A DNA stretch of 64,000 nt from Undaria pinnatifida (GCA_012845835.1 JABAKD010000017.1:7016428-7080427); one strand, 5' to 3'; shown: positions 31,852 to 42,404, counted from the stretch's first letter. The notes: generated by a model from the sequence alone, not told the origin. Program-made: numbers and translations.

Positions 31852-33059
31852 GGGAATGTCTTCCGCAAAAAAAAAAAAAAACTCGCCCGCGTGTACGAAC
31901 AATTATTATAGCATGCGACCAATAACGCTTGGGACGTGCAATCTCATCAACTGTCCGGGAAGAAGAGCGAGCGGCAGAGGAGTAGTTAGGGCCAGCCTGC
32001 TGTGTGATGTACAGGCATGTGAGTGTAGGACATTTTGACGTATTCTTTTTATTTTTTCCGAACTTGGGGATTTCTTAACCCACTACTACTCGTACGCATG
32101 ACGTAAATATGTGTGTAATTATTTGTTGTTTTCTATTTTCATTTTTTTTTTTCCCTTTCCATCTTTATACCTATAGATATGTAGCGCGACAATGTTTTCC
32201 CAATGAGCTGTTGCTGTTGTTGCTGCGTGGGGGCAGGCATAGAGCTCTTCCAAGCGAGGAGAGCCCCAGAACATGGTTGGTTCACGCCTACACGGTAGCA
32301 TGAATCCACGCACACAAAGTGTCCGCATGCTGGGCGCGTGGCGCACACCTGCGAAAAAAGAGCCGTCTCCGGAAGACCGTTGGCTTGACGACTGGGAAGC
32401 CCTTTTAGTTTGATATCTTCTCGTCTGCTCAACCCACGGCTATCAGGGGCGGGTCGGTGCTCGTTCCTAACCGCAACGTACTGGTCACACGTCACACGGT
32501 CCGTACGTGTAGCTGTGACCTTCTGCATGACCTATATACAGTAAATGTGGTTCCCAACTTTTTTTGGTTCGCGCAAAAACCAGTATTCCGTCACCCCGCT
32601 GTGCTTCTCATGGGGACATTTTATTGCTTTTCATACACACCTACCCCGGCATCCCGGGCTATTCGAATCTCTATCGATGCCGGAATATCGTTCGTCACTT
32701 CTTCGTGGTTTCGGCAAAAAATAGTCGCCCTGGAGCAAATTCGCAGAGGCATTCGTCTCGCAGTTGTTCTTCGAGTACACTACACGACTCCAAGTATTAA
32801 CATTTAGTGTTCATGTATTTTTCTTGCATAATATACGCTCGCATAAATTGCGCTTTTCGTTTCGTGCATAATATACGCTCGCATAAATTGCGCGTTTCGT
32901 TTCGTTTTTTTCTTCTCTTGTCTCACGCGTGTTTTTGTACGCTCCGCGCGCTTACTGACGCGAATTTGAATCGAACAAGTTCTCATAAATCATTATTTGT
33001 CCCCTTTTCGTATAAAAGTTGTGCGATTTGCGCACAGCTCTCTCTTACATCGGGGTAGA
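31852..33059. other. No gene recognised; 40-bp duplication
   Basis: Unique sequence. 32825-32904 holds two 40-bp copies of TGCATAATATACGCTCGCAT… differing by one base. Open frames of 60-129 residues on both strands lack domains. One minus frame reads a CAA patch as Gln. Confidence 0.4.
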
Positions 33060-33215
33060 GAAGGAGCGGGGGGGGGGGGGGGTGATTGTTTGTTGCTTGC
33101 CACAGCCAGTCGACCATTTCACCTCGCACGTGCTTCCCTTTCGAGGCGGAGCACCGTCCAGCTACCCCCTCTTATGAATCATAGAGACGCCCCCAACGTT
33201 TGGGCCTACATTATT
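33060..33215. repeat. Dispersed repeat J with poly-G
   Basis: Poly-G (33069-33082), then TTGTTTGTTGCTTGCC, GCTTCCCTTTCGAGGCGGAG, CACCGTCCAGCTA and CGTTTGGGCCTACATTA. Inverted matches lie at 40240-40330 and 56228-56400, each next to a poly-C run. Confidence 0.65.
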
Positions 33216-33289
33216 ACATATTTCCCCACCAAATACTTCATCAAAATATATTTGCTCATCTTGCCACCCGGTTGAGCAAACAATCCGCC

Positions 33290-33690
33290 CTTGGGAGGAG
33301 GCAGGTAGGTGTACTCAGTTTGGAGCCACCCCACGATAAATGTACAGCATGAGTCCCTGAGCTCCTCACATGAGGAACTCAATATCTCACTCGATACTAC
33401 ATGACTTCGAAGGCATTCGTTCGCACACAACCCGACCAAGCTTCTATGTCTTAGTCCTATAAAACCATATGTGGTACACTCGTGGAATTACTTGATAAAT
33501 GACTGACCGCTAGTTCCTCACTTTGAGCAGGAGCTCAATCGGACAACAGGTACATTATTAGTTAGTCCAACAACCGCAACCCTTACCGTGGGATGACTCG
33601 TTCCTCACTTTGAGGACGAGCTCAATCGGACAGGTACATTATTAATTCATATAACAACTGCAACCCCTACCGGGCTTGGGAGGAGGGGGG
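33290..33690 (+). repeat. C+B composite repeat
   Basis: C segment (GAGCTCCTCACATGAGGAAC, TCTCACTCGATACTAC, TTCGAAGGCATTCGTTCGC), spacer CTTAGTCCTATAAAACCATA, then two B units (GGTACATTATTAGTTAGTCC, CAACCCTTACCGTGGGATGA). Same order as 1166-1710 read in reverse. Confidence 0.75.
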
Positions 33691-33937
33691 TGGTTAATGG
33701 GCCGAAGCTTACAAGCATAACCTTTGTCCCGGTGACCAAAAAAAGAACGCTTCATATTTAATTGCTTGTCTCTTTTTCTACTTTTTTAAAGCGTTTTTTG
33801 GACGCTTAAATAAGCGAGGAGAGTTCGAATAAGTTTCGCGTGCTACCCATTTATTTGACAAGATCATTTTTCGATTATTTTTTTGCCGTTAATTGTGCGA
33901 TCTTAGTGTATGAAAAGTCGCATACAATCGGCGCCCT

Positions 33938-34036
33938 CCACCACCACCACCACCACCACCACCACCACCACCACCACCACCATCACCACCACCACCACCA
34001 CCACCACCACCACCACCACCACCACCACCATCACCA
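33938..34036. repeat. (CAC)n microsatellite
   Basis: About 33 CAC/ACC units with two CAT interruptions. Gives poly-His, poly-Thr and poly-Gly artefacts. Confidence 0.98.
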
Positions 34037-34179
34037 CTAGCCCCAAACCTGCTCGAACAAAGCACGAAAGAGCGCTGGTGCACCGTCAACCCTAGATTGA
34101 GGGCGAACACATGTCGATCATGCCCTCACTTGAGTCGGTGCGCCATTTTTGCTTCGAGGCATGGACAAGGGGGCAGAGG

Positions 34180-34221
34180 AAGGGAGGGAGGGAGGGAGGG
34201 AGGGAGGGAGGGAGGGGGGGG
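34180..34221. repeat. (GGGA)n patch
   Basis: Nine to ten GGGA units, ending in a G8 run. Confidence 0.95.
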
Positions 34222-34727
34222 GTCGTGTACAAAGTATTGGTCATATTCATTTCTGGGGAACATACTAGTGCATAACTACCAGAAAACCAACGAGTGCGAT
34301 GTTGGTGTTTCCAATCGTCTAGTACAGGCACAACATGCACCATCATGAGCAGAGTATCAAGATGTTGCGTGTCGGCCTTACCGCGGGATATATATATCGC
34401 CTCTATAACATCAATAACAGCTGATGGCACTTTAGACAGCACACGTACGTGTATTCTGTATGCACGATGGATTCGCTTTTTTTTTCATGACCCCCTACGT
34501 GTAATAGCATGCGACTCAAACCTGGATTAAGAAGCCCTTGTCTCCGGCCACACAGGCTGGAATTATTGTGTACACGGCAGGGTGTGGCCACTACACAATT
34601 TTCAACGTGTTCAACACGAAAGAGGCCACGTTCTGCTTCCTTCATATACAAAACCCAAGCCTCAAACTCCTATATCTTCCCAAATATTTAGCGCCGTCCC
34701 GTACTGGAATCGGATGGATTTTTTCAA
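34222..34727. other. No gene recognised
   Basis: A 116-residue minus frame (34092-34442) has mixed composition (…VIDVIEAIYISRGK…) but no domain I recognise. Confidence 0.25.
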
Positions 34728-35018
34728 GACGCCGGCTACAATAGAGGTGCACCACGTTTTTTGTTAATACTACCCCTCAATTTGGGAGGAGGTCAAGACA
34801 TGTCCACCAAAAAAAACTGATTTGGAGTGAAAGCAAAACCGCTACCGGAACTTGAAAAATCCCATTGCCCTTGGTACACAACGAGAATCCCGGTGGGGAA
34901 CAAAAAATGGCTAATTTTTCCGACGAGTTTGAGTTAATAATCAAGGAGCCCCGTCGTTTAGAGAAACCATTTTCGCCAAAAAACGGTATACCTTAATACC
35001 TCTATCGTAGCATGCGTC
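34728..35018 (+). mobile_element. MITE-F, whole copy
   Basis: 291 bp, GACGCCGGCTACAATAGAGG to CCTCTATCGTAGCATGCGTC. Contains CTCAATTTGGGAGGAGGTCA, GGTACACAACGAGAATCC, AAGGAGCCCCGTCG and CCATTTTCGCCAAAAAACGG. Near the right end an extra ATACCTTA duplicates the TATACC box. Confidence 0.88.
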
Positions 35019-35576
35019 CCCCAAAAAAACAAGAACAAAAAAATTGTGGTACGCACCTACCTGGGGCAGCTGCCCGCCTCATCCGCCTACCCCGAAGCCA
35101 GCAGCAAGCAGCCCAGGATCCTTCAACGCGCGTGCGGCCGGAAACAAATTACCCTCCTCCCGCCAGAACCAAGGTGCGATTTTCTTTTAACGCGAACGTT
35201 TTCATGTCTTGCTCGTCACGAAGAAGAAATGGATGATGATTGATGTAGTACGCCAAAAAAAAAAAAAAATGATTTTCATACATTTTTTTGTTCATGTTTG
35301 CGTGAAGGACTATCGAACGATGACGCGGCCGGGGTGTGGCAACGCACACAGTGCACCTCTTCCAGGAGATAGATACGACTACGGCCGGGAGCTGTTCTTG
35401 AAAACCGGCGACGCCCCATGAAATGACAAAATTGGGGCCGCGGGCTAACAACATAGATAGGTAGAACGACTCCCTGGCTCCCTCGTGTGTGGCCGATGCA
35501 TGAATATTTTGTCGTGATCTCGTCATTTTATTAGTGCGGTTTCTTCCTCCTCCGGAATCAATTCGAAGGCGGACCG
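35019..35576. other. No gene recognised; MITE-S trace
   Basis: 35300-35445 keeps GACTATCGAACGATGACG, CGGCCGGGAGCTG and AAAACCGGCGACG of MITE-S, as at 41700 and 59530. The rest is unique. Confidence 0.4.
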
Positions 35577-35740
35577 ACCGCCTGCTACGATTAATAGTAG
35601 AGGTAGCAATTGTTATCCCTTTTTTCCTAAAAAAAAAAACGTTTTTTTTTCGGCTCTCCTTAAGTAACCCAATATAATATCGTCCGAAAGTCTCCGTTTT
35701 TATTATTTATTTATTTTCCTAATTTGGCAATGCTTTTCGT
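35577..35740 (-). mobile_element. MITE-F, left fragment
   Basis: GACCGCCTGCTACGATTAAT, TCGGCTCTCCTTAAG, AACCCAATATAATATCGTCC. Truncated. Confidence 0.55.
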
Positions 35741-36215
35741 GGTACAGCTCGGGATAGCATTAATTAATAGTGTTACGCCACCGCAAGTAAGAAGCGATCC
35801 AAGCGGATTTTTCGCTCTCAGTTTGTGCGGAGTATCGACTCAAAATGTTGTGCCTGGGTGTCAGGCGTGAAAAATCTTCTCGAGCGAAGAGCCTTACAAA
35901 AAACTATGGCGCAGTCTTCCCAACCCACCATGCGGGCCAACGTTATATATATGCTTGTGGATCAAAAGCCCAAAACCAATAAGCAGTTGTTCCTGTCGAA
36001 TGTTCGTTTTCGTACTAATATGAAGTAATGCGCCCCAGGGACAAGCGTTACGCCGCAGGAATAATAACCGTTTCGCCTCAGGAATAAGCGTAGAAAATAG
36101 GCCTATCTTTCTTTCGGGGATACTTTTCGCGAAAAAAAAGAAAAAGAAAGCACGACCCCCAGATGCTCTCTATTATCTTGATGCATTGATCTGCTGTTTA
36201 TAGTTGCCTTTCTAT
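35741..36215. other. No gene recognised
   Basis: Unique, AT-rich. GCGCCCCAGGGACAAGCGTT and GCCGCAGGAATAATAACCG look like a short degenerate repeat (36030-36090). Confidence 0.35.
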
Positions 36216-36217
36216 TA

Positions 36218-36316
36218 CGGGGGACCATAGTAAATAGGACCAAATATTGTTGGTCAAAATAGGGAAATATATTGGTTTTTGTGTGTACCGTAGGTCCTAT
36301 TTACTATGGTCCCCCG
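36218..36316. mobile_element. 99-bp TA-flanked MITE (P2)
   Basis: Arms CGGGGGACCATAGTAAATAG (36218 on) and the exact complement ending 36316; 24 bp pair without mismatch. TA sits immediately outside both ends (36216-36217 and 36317-36318). A TA duplication with a long perfect TIR fits a Tc1/mariner-pogo miniature element. Confidence 0.85.
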
Positions 36317-36423
36317 TAAATAGGTAAACGAACACAACCAGTTGACTTGTATTTTCATTTGTATTTTCATTACTTTTTTTTTCTTTTTTATTCCTCCGGC
36401 GGATGGATGGGGCAAAAAAACAT

Positions 36424-36508
36424 CCCCTTCACCACTGAAAACCCGTTTTGGGGACAAAATTACTTGGTTTTAGTATACGGAGGGGATCGGGGGCACTGAA
36501 AGGGTTGA
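36424..36508 (+). mobile_element. MITE-G copy
   Basis: CCCCTTCACCACTGAAAACC, GGGACAAAATTACTTGG, TATACGGAGGGGATCGGGGG, ending AAAGGGTTGA. The left TTAA has been lost. Confidence 0.7.
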
Positions 36509-36644
36509 GCTCACCACACTTCCATGTATTTTCATACACGTCGACCGTGTGTCGATTTAACTCAAGTGCCTTCGCAATGCCCAGCGCAAGCTGGCGTGTC
36601 CTATAATTACTGCCGTCAGTTATGTCAAATAAAGACAGACCCCC

Positions 36645-37495
36645 CTCTCGGGACCCTACAAAACTATCTTCCCCTACGTAGCGACAAAACAAATTCCTAA
36701 AGGTTCGCAATTTATTTTTTTTCTGCGCACGATTATTTTTTCCTGCGCATTTGTTTGCCATCCGACAGCGTGCCTATCCCAAAAAATGACGAAGAATCAG
36801 AAAAAGGAACCCACATGTAACACACGTACTACAGCAGTAGATAGCGATGAAAATAATCTCGCAAATAAAGGGTTTATTTTTCAAAATGCATGAAACTGTT
36901 TGCCGTCTGTTTTGATACCGTGCCAATCGCGTAAAAATGACGAAGAAACAGAAAAATCACGTGTGTGTACACTAGCTGTGCTTGTCATGCACGATCGAAA
37001 CGAAAATGTTATGTTTAGACCGGCCCCCGTTGGGACCCTATTAATCTCTTCGTGTAGCGACGAAACAAATTCCAAAAAAAAGATGCAAGCTTTTTTTTCT
37101 TCGATTTTAGTTTACCATCCGATAACGTGTCAATCCGAAACATGACGAAAGCACAAAAAAGTCACGTAAACGGAAAATGGACACTGCTAGTGCATACATA
37201 CATATATATGATGCACGATAAGAAAAAAAGCAAACAAAATGTCAAGTCCGACCGATCTCCTGTTGGGACCCTACAAATCTCTTCGCCTAAACACCAAACG
37301 AACAAACTCTTAAAAGGTTCACGATGTTTTTTTCTACGAGTGAGTGCGAGTGTTTGCCACCCGACAGCGTGTCAATCTCTAAAAATGGCCAACAAACAGA
37401 AAGGGATGAAACACGAAAAAAAATAATGTACACTGCTGTCATATGAGATGCACGATAAAAAAAACATGTCAAGTCAAGTCCGACCTACACCCCTT
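36645..37495. repeat. Satellite N, block 1
   Basis: Four diverged units, each with GGGACCCTACAAATCTCTTC, GCGACAAAACAAATTCC, TTTGCCATCCGACAGCGTG, TCAATC and AATGACGAAGAAACAGAAA. The CCGACAGCGTG box falls near 36765, 36915, 37120 and 37360, so unit length varies from about 150 to 240 bp. Non-coding. Confidence 0.75.
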
Positions 37496-37506
37496 TTGGG
37501 GGGAGC

Positions 37507-37806
37507 CCCTATTTGCAGGACGGGCCTGCAACGAATTCTTGTAGGACGTTTTGGCACACTTTTGTCCCAGGTACCTGCACAGACCCCACCCAACCCCAAC
37601 CCTAACCCTAACCCTAACCCCAACCCCAACCCCAACCCGACCCCTGACCGTTTGACCGGTACGTGGGGCTAAAAGTGCCCTTGCGCGGCTTCGCCGCGCG
37701 TTCGGCAGGCGTTCGCCAAAAAAAAAACGCGGGCAATAAAAAGCGGCAGGTGGCCAATCAGGCACGTCCTGCAAGAATTCGTTGCAGGCTCGTCCTGCAA
37801 ATAGGG
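37507..37806. mobile_element. Element Q: 300-bp TIR element with telomere-type core
   Basis: About 43-bp inverted ends: CCCTATTTGCAGGACGGGCC, TGCAACGAATTCTTG at left and the near-exact complement at 37765-37806. The interior has a (CCCTAA/CCCCAA)n run (37588-37638), a GCGCGGCTTCGCCGCGCG hairpin and an A9 run. It splits satellite N, whose sequence resumes at 37807 (…TTTTGGGTCCCTAC). Superfamily unknown. Confidence 0.8.
37588..37638. repeat. Interstitial telomere-type repeat
   Basis: Roughly eight CCCTAA/CCCCAA units (TTAGGG type on minus). It lies inside element Q, so it is not a chromosome end. Confidence 0.85.
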
Positions 37807-37950
37807 TTTCTCCCTTTTGGGTCCCTACAAACCTCTTCGCCTACGTACGAGCGACAAAGCAAATTCCCCCCCGAAAACAAGGTTTACTTTTTTTCTACGT
37901 TTTCTTAAACATTTTCCATCCGATACAACAGGGTGTCAATCCCGAAAATA
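37807..37950. repeat. Satellite N unit
   Basis: GGGTCCCTACAAACCTCTTC, GCGACAAAGCAAATTCCC, CCATCCGATACAACAGGGTG, TCAATCCCGAAAATAG, then directly into CAA units. Confidence 0.7.
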
Positions 37951-38131
<181 letters not shown>

Positions 38132-38205
38132 CCGCTAACTTACGGATGCTTGCTACTTGCTATCGTACGACGATCATAATAACGAACGGTAGATAAAAGA
38201 GAACA

Positions 38206-38387
38206 CTCTCCGGCAAAAAAAAACACACACACACACACATACACTTTTTTTTTTCGAAATTTCGGGGGTCTCCTTAACCCAAAGTCGCCGATTTTGTTTT
38301 TTTTCGTCAGAATATATGTACGCGTACACGTGATTTTTTTTTTGTGTGGATTTTGTACCGGGGTGTGTAACTGCTTTCAGTTTTTTT
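38206..38387 (-). mobile_element. MITE-F fragment with CA run
   Basis: (CA)n at 38222-38240, then GGGGGTCTCCTTAACCCAAA, GTCGCCGATTTTG and TTTTGTACCGGGGTG. Truncated at both ends; the next MITE-F begins at its right. Confidence 0.55.
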
Positions 38388-38802
38388 CTACGATCATCTA
38401 GGGGCATTAAGGTATACCTTTTTTGTCCGAGAAATGGTTTCTGAATGACGGGGCTCAGCATAACGCCTTTACAACTAGAAACCCGTTTTGGGGGGACAAA
38501 ATTACTTGGATTTTGTATAAGGAAGGGGTTCGGGGGCTCCAAAGTTAAAGGGGTTAACCAAAGATCGTCGGGAAAGACCCATCTTTTTTTTTTGGCTTTC
38601 TTTGTTTGCACATGATATTATATTTTTGTGCATACATACTAGCCTAGGCCAAGGGAGTTTTCATGGGTCCGTTAGCGAGCAATGAATGTTAGTTTTTCTC
38701 CAGAGTTAGTTTTTGGGAGATGTGTTAAGCTCCAAAACAAATTGAGGAAGTTTATCTCAGAAAAAAAAAAACGGTGCATATCTTATCATCGTAGTAGTAC
38801 GC
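38388..38802 (-). mobile_element. MITE-F with nested MITE-G
   Basis: AAGGTATACC, GAAATGGTTTCTGAATGACG, GGGCTCA, [MITE-G], AACCAAAGATCGTCGGGAAA, GTTAAGCTCC. Right end TTATCATCGTAGTAGTACGC. Confidence 0.8.
38464..38553 (+). mobile_element. MITE-G inside MITE-F
   Basis: Between ATAA (38460-38463) and TTAA (38554-38557). ACAACTAGAAACCCGTTTTG, GACAAAATTACTTGGATTTT, AAGGGGTTCGGGGGCTCC. An extra GTTAAAG precedes the right end. Confidence 0.82.
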
Positions 38803-38945
38803 TTGAGGGGGCACCTTATGGGTTAAATTTTTTTTCTGGCAGTCTCAAGTGGGGGACTACTCTTTAATCACGTAGTCTCACGAGCACACTTTTTTTCAGG
38901 GCTGAGGCACAGTGATGCTTATGCGGGTTGTGCGAACGAATGTGT

Positions 38946-39328
38946 TAAGGACATAATGGGGTATTAGTCCGCTTGACCACTCGCACACATTTAACCAAAA
39001 CAGCTTACTACCCAAAGTAAGCCAAATAACACTCTTCCCCCCTGAAACGGCGGGATACCAGGTCGGTCGGATAGACGGGCGGACCTGTCGATTATCCAAG
39101 CTGCTTCATTTCCTGGATATCCCGGGGAGAGTATCTTTCAAGTTCGACATGGGGAAAGTCTGAAAAAGTCTATTATGGTGGATGTGGGACTTGAACCCAC
39201 GACCCAAAAAAACCATGGTCTGTCGACGACGCCGTTTATCAAGGAATTGGTGGGGTATTAGTCCGTTTGACCACTTGCAAAAGGCTAACCAAATGTAGCT
39301 TACCCAAACTAAGCCATATATATAACAA
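38946..39328 (-). mobile_element. SINE-E with duplicated A-box segment
   Basis: Plus-strand order: direct repeat (GTATTAGTCCGCTTGACCAC … CTTACCCAAAGTAAGCC), body with CCTGAAACGGCGGGATACCA, B box inverted (GTGGGACTTGAACCCACGAC), then the second direct repeat (GTATTAGTCCGTTTGACCAC … AAGCCATATATAT). Same structure as 4128-4432. Confidence 0.78.
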
Positions 39329-39504
39329 AGAATGCCTTCGAAGTAATTTCTCGGCTGAGATATTGAGCTCCCCTCTCATGTCAGAAAACTCAGGAATTTT
39401 CTGAGAAATCGTTTTTTTTTTGCCCCATAAAATGATAACAAAAAAAATGACGTTTCGTTCACCTCTTTTATCATGTCGTAGAATGTGTCCGTTTTTAATA
39501 ATTT

Positions 39505-39926
39505 TCACGCGTGCTACGAGGATATGATAGAGGTTTATAATACATACTACTTCGAGTGAAGTAGCACGTTTTTGTGTGAAACGGTGTTCTAAAGTGGATG
39601 GAGATCTCCTTAACCCACGATGTCGTCCGAATTTTCAAACCTTTTCGTAGCGGCGTTCTAAAGTGGATGGAGATCTCCTTAACCCACGATGTCCTCCGAA
39701 TTTTTTAACCTTTTCGTAGCGGTGTTCTAAAGTGGATGGAGAGCTCTTTAGCCCTAGATGTCGCCCGAATTTTTTAACCTTTTCGCATCGGTGTTCTAAC
39801 GTGGATGGAGAGCTCCTTAACCCACGATGTCGTCCGAAATTTTGAACCTTTTCGAAATGGTGTTCTAATAAAGTGGATGGAGCTCCCTATCCCAAGATGT
39901 CGTCCGAATTTGAACCTTTTCGTTTA
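39505..39926 (-). mobile_element. MITE-F end followed by 69-bp array
   Basis: CACGCGTGCTACGAGGATAT is a left TIR, but the interior continues as the tandem array at 39582 and no right TIR was found. Confidence 0.65.
39582..39926. repeat. 69-bp tandem array, five copies
   Basis: Units start CGGTGTTCTAAAGTGGATGG at 39582, 39651, 39720, 39789 and 39858, always 69 bp apart. Each contains CTCCTTAACCCACGATGTCG and CCGAATTTTTNAACC, which is the MITE-F box GGGGCTCCTTAACCCAAAAT amplified. Confidence 0.93.
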
Positions 39927-40129
39927 GATTAGCGCATTTTTATGTTGTACTAGGTATGTATATGCATAGGTAGGCCTGCCGTGGGGCTAGGCATTATCCG
40001 GCGCGGCAGATATATTATTATTATTATTTCTTTTTTATAAACCATCCCCTACCGCCGTATCGCGTTTTTTCTTTTTCTTTTTTTTTATATTGTTTATTTT
40101 TTCATACGTAAGCATATCTCTGTTACACT

Positions 40130-40580
40130 CTTTTGTCCAGCTCAACCCGCAAGAAGTTGTATCACCCTTAGCGACCCCTCTGGTCAAGCCGCGGTCACAT
40201 GAGGTGCACGCCTTCGATCTCCCGCCCCCCACCCCCTGCCGCCATTATCACGGTGGTCAGTCCCGAAAGGGAAGCGTGGTCAATGGTCAAATAACTAAGG
40301 CAAGCAACAAAAGAGTACCCCCCCCCCCCGCCGCGCGGTAGTGTTGCCTTCATGTCAATCCCGCATAGATACAGGGTCCGTTCAGCACTCCCAGTCTTTA
40401 TTAGCTGTTTTAGGCACCTGCACGCTCGTGGATTTCCATCCGGCTTTCTGTGCGCTTTCCGCTCGTCAGTTTTGGTTCGCAAGAACAAGAAAAATTCCCC
40501 ATCTATGTACGAGCACGAGTATATACGCCCTCGGCAGTGATAGTTGAACCCACAGCCTTCACGTGCTAGCAGGAAACGGG
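40130..40580 (-). mobile_element. SINE-D-like element containing repeat J
   Basis: Minus strand: GTGGGTTCAAC B-box remnant near 40555, then CGGAAAGCGCACAG, ACTGGGAGTGCTGAAC and AAGGCAACAC with poly-G (40318-40332). Then repeat J (TTGCTTGCCTTAG, GACCATTGACCACGCTTCCC), then TGTGACCGCGGCTTGACCAG, which is the SINE-D 3' part. Either J inserted into a SINE-D or this is a longer subfamily. Confidence 0.55.
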
Positions 40581-40763
40581 AGTCGTCCCACGGTGGTATA
40601 GCCATCACAGAACAGGGTAGGGAGGGGTGGATGCAGCAGAGTCTTGAAGAAATTTCTGAGCTCCGGTCATGGGGAGCAGCGCTCAACAGCTTACCCCCCG
40701 AAGAAATTACTTCGAAGGCTTTTTCGTTCGCACAGCCCGACGGAGCCTCTATAGATACGGTGA

Positions 40764-41480
40764 TTTGCTACGAGGTTGAGGTGCTAGCGCTTTTCGTCTG
40801 AAACGGTTTATGAGGGACGGGGCTCGACTTTAGTTAACAACTGTTATAAGCTATTGGTTAACCTTTTGCAAGTAAGTGGTCAAACGGACTACGATACCCC
40901 ACTAATCCCTTAACAAATGGCGTCGTCGGCAGGACCATGGATTTTTGGGGTCGTCGTGGGTTCGATCCCCACCATCCACAATAATAAACTTTTCGGATTT
41001 TCCGCATCCATGTCGAACTAGAAAAATCCTCTCCCCGCGGTATGCCCAGGAAATGAAACGGCTTGGATATTTACAGGTCTGCCCGTGTATCCGGCCGACC
41101 TGCCATCCCGCCGTTTCAGGGGGGGAAGGTGTTATAAGGCTTAGTTTGGTTAAGCTATTGGTTAACCTTTTTGCAAGCGAGTGGTCAAACGGACTAATAC
41201 CCCACTAATCCCTTAACTCAACCCCAAACCACAATTTTCGTGGGGAAAAAAAGACCAATATTTTGCCTGATTTTCTCGTTGTGTAGTACCTACGGGCCAA
41301 AATGGGGTGTGTTTTTCGATCCCGTATATGTATGTAGTATTAAGAGCAGTTTTATTTTTCTACCGCCCGAATCATTTTTTCGGGAGAAGGGGGGGCCTTA
41401 AGCTCCCGAAATTGAGGAACCCACCGGAATTAACAAAAGAATATGGCGCAAAACCCTTTTATTTGTCGTAACACACGCGT
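40764..41480 (-). mobile_element. MITE-F interrupted by SINE-E
   Basis: Left part TTGCTACGAGGTTGAGGTGC, GAAACGGTTTATGAGGGACG, GGGCTC. After the SINE it resumes with CTCAACCCCAAACCACAATT, GTTGTGTAGTACCTACGG, CCTTAAGCTCCCGAAATTGA. Right end AACACACGCGTGC. Confidence 0.72.
40836..41217 (+). mobile_element. SINE-E inserted in MITE-F
   Basis: Direct repeats AGCTATTGGTTAACCTTTTG (40850) and (41152), each followed by AGTGGTCAAACGGACTA and CCCCACTAATCCCTTAA. B box GTCGTGGGTTCGATCCCCAC at 40955-40975. Body GTCTGCCCGTGTATCCGGCC and CCCGCCGTTTCAGGGGGGGA. The spacing of the direct repeats is about 302 bp. Confidence 0.8.
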
Positions 41481-41569
41481 GCTACGCCCTACGAGTGTAG
41501 CATGAAAAAACAAATTAGAATCGTGAAATTGCTTGACGCTCGTCGTCAGGGGTTAGACGCTTCGGGAGA

Positions 41570-41799
41570 AAACGTCTCTGACCCCCGACCAACATCTCCG
41601 ATAACCAGCGGTTTTCTTTGACGAACGTTTCATGGCTTCTCGCGACACGAGGGATTATTATGCTAGATGAAGACTACGGGATATATCTTTCATGTATTTC
41701 CTCTGGGCGCAAAGGACTATCGAACGTTCCTCAGTTGCAAAGGACTACCGAACGATTCTGACCTCCAGGTGGCCGGGGGGGTGCCGTGTTTGAGGAGGA
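41570..41799. mobile_element. MITE-S fragment
   Basis: AACCAGCGGTTTTC, TTTGACGAACGTTTCATGGC, CTCGCGACACGAGGGAT, GACTATCGAACG. It adjoins a better copy in the opposite orientation. Confidence 0.55.
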
Positions 41800-42050
41800 C
41801 TCTTACTACAGTAGCCCCCCCCGACATTTCTTTGACGAAATCGTCACTTTCAAAACCAGCTCCACCGGTCGTATCTCCTGAAATGCGGTGTCCCTCGACA
41901 CCCCGACGTCATCGATTGAGAAGACTTTTGCCCACAGGAAAATGTATGGATATTTTTTTTTCAACAGTGTATTTCCTTGTGTCGAGCAGCCGTGATACGT
42001 TCGTTAAACAAAGTCGCTGGTTTCGGGGGAGCTATAGTAGAATCACTCGG
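41800..42050 (+). mobile_element. MITE-S copy
   Basis: CTACAGTAGCCCCCCCGACA to GGGGGAGCTATAGTAGAATC. Interior CGGTCGTATCTCCTGAAATG, CCCGACGTCATCGATTGAG, GTGTCGAGCAGCCGTGATAC, CGTTCGTTAAACAAAG. A further partial MITE-S end follows to about 42118. Confidence 0.7.
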
Positions 42051-42124
42051 AGATACGGCCGGGCGCTGGTTCCAAAGCCGGCGATTTTTTTTTTTCGTTG
42101 AAGAAAAGCTGGGGGGGCTACCCC

Positions 42125-42320
42125 GTAGAGTGACTCGGTAGGGGTTGCAGCTGTTAGACTAAAGGTTTGTGAGGGGTTGAGTTCCTCAAGTACCCAACTA
42201 TCGGCTAACTATACATATATATAGGTAGAGCGACTCGGTAGGGGTTGCAGCTGTTAGACTAAAGGTTTGTGAGCGGATGAGTTCCTCAAGTACCCAACTA
42301 TCGGCTAACTATACATACAT
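42125..42320. repeat. 100-bp tandem duplication (B-like)
   Basis: Two copies starting GACTCGGTAGGGGTTGCAGC at 42132 and 42232, ending CTATCGGCTAACTATACATA. GGTAGGGGTTGCAGCTGTT links it to the B repeat. Confidence 0.92.
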
Positions 42321-42404
42321 ATATATAGTATATAGTATGTGTACATGATAGCTTTACGATAATATGTCGTTTCAAGACTCTCAGCGCATTGAAATGTTGG
42401 TCGA

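Noticed and set aside
37588-37638. Chromosome end (telomere)
   Set aside because: The run is short and degenerate and is bounded by inverted repeats with normal sequence on both sides.
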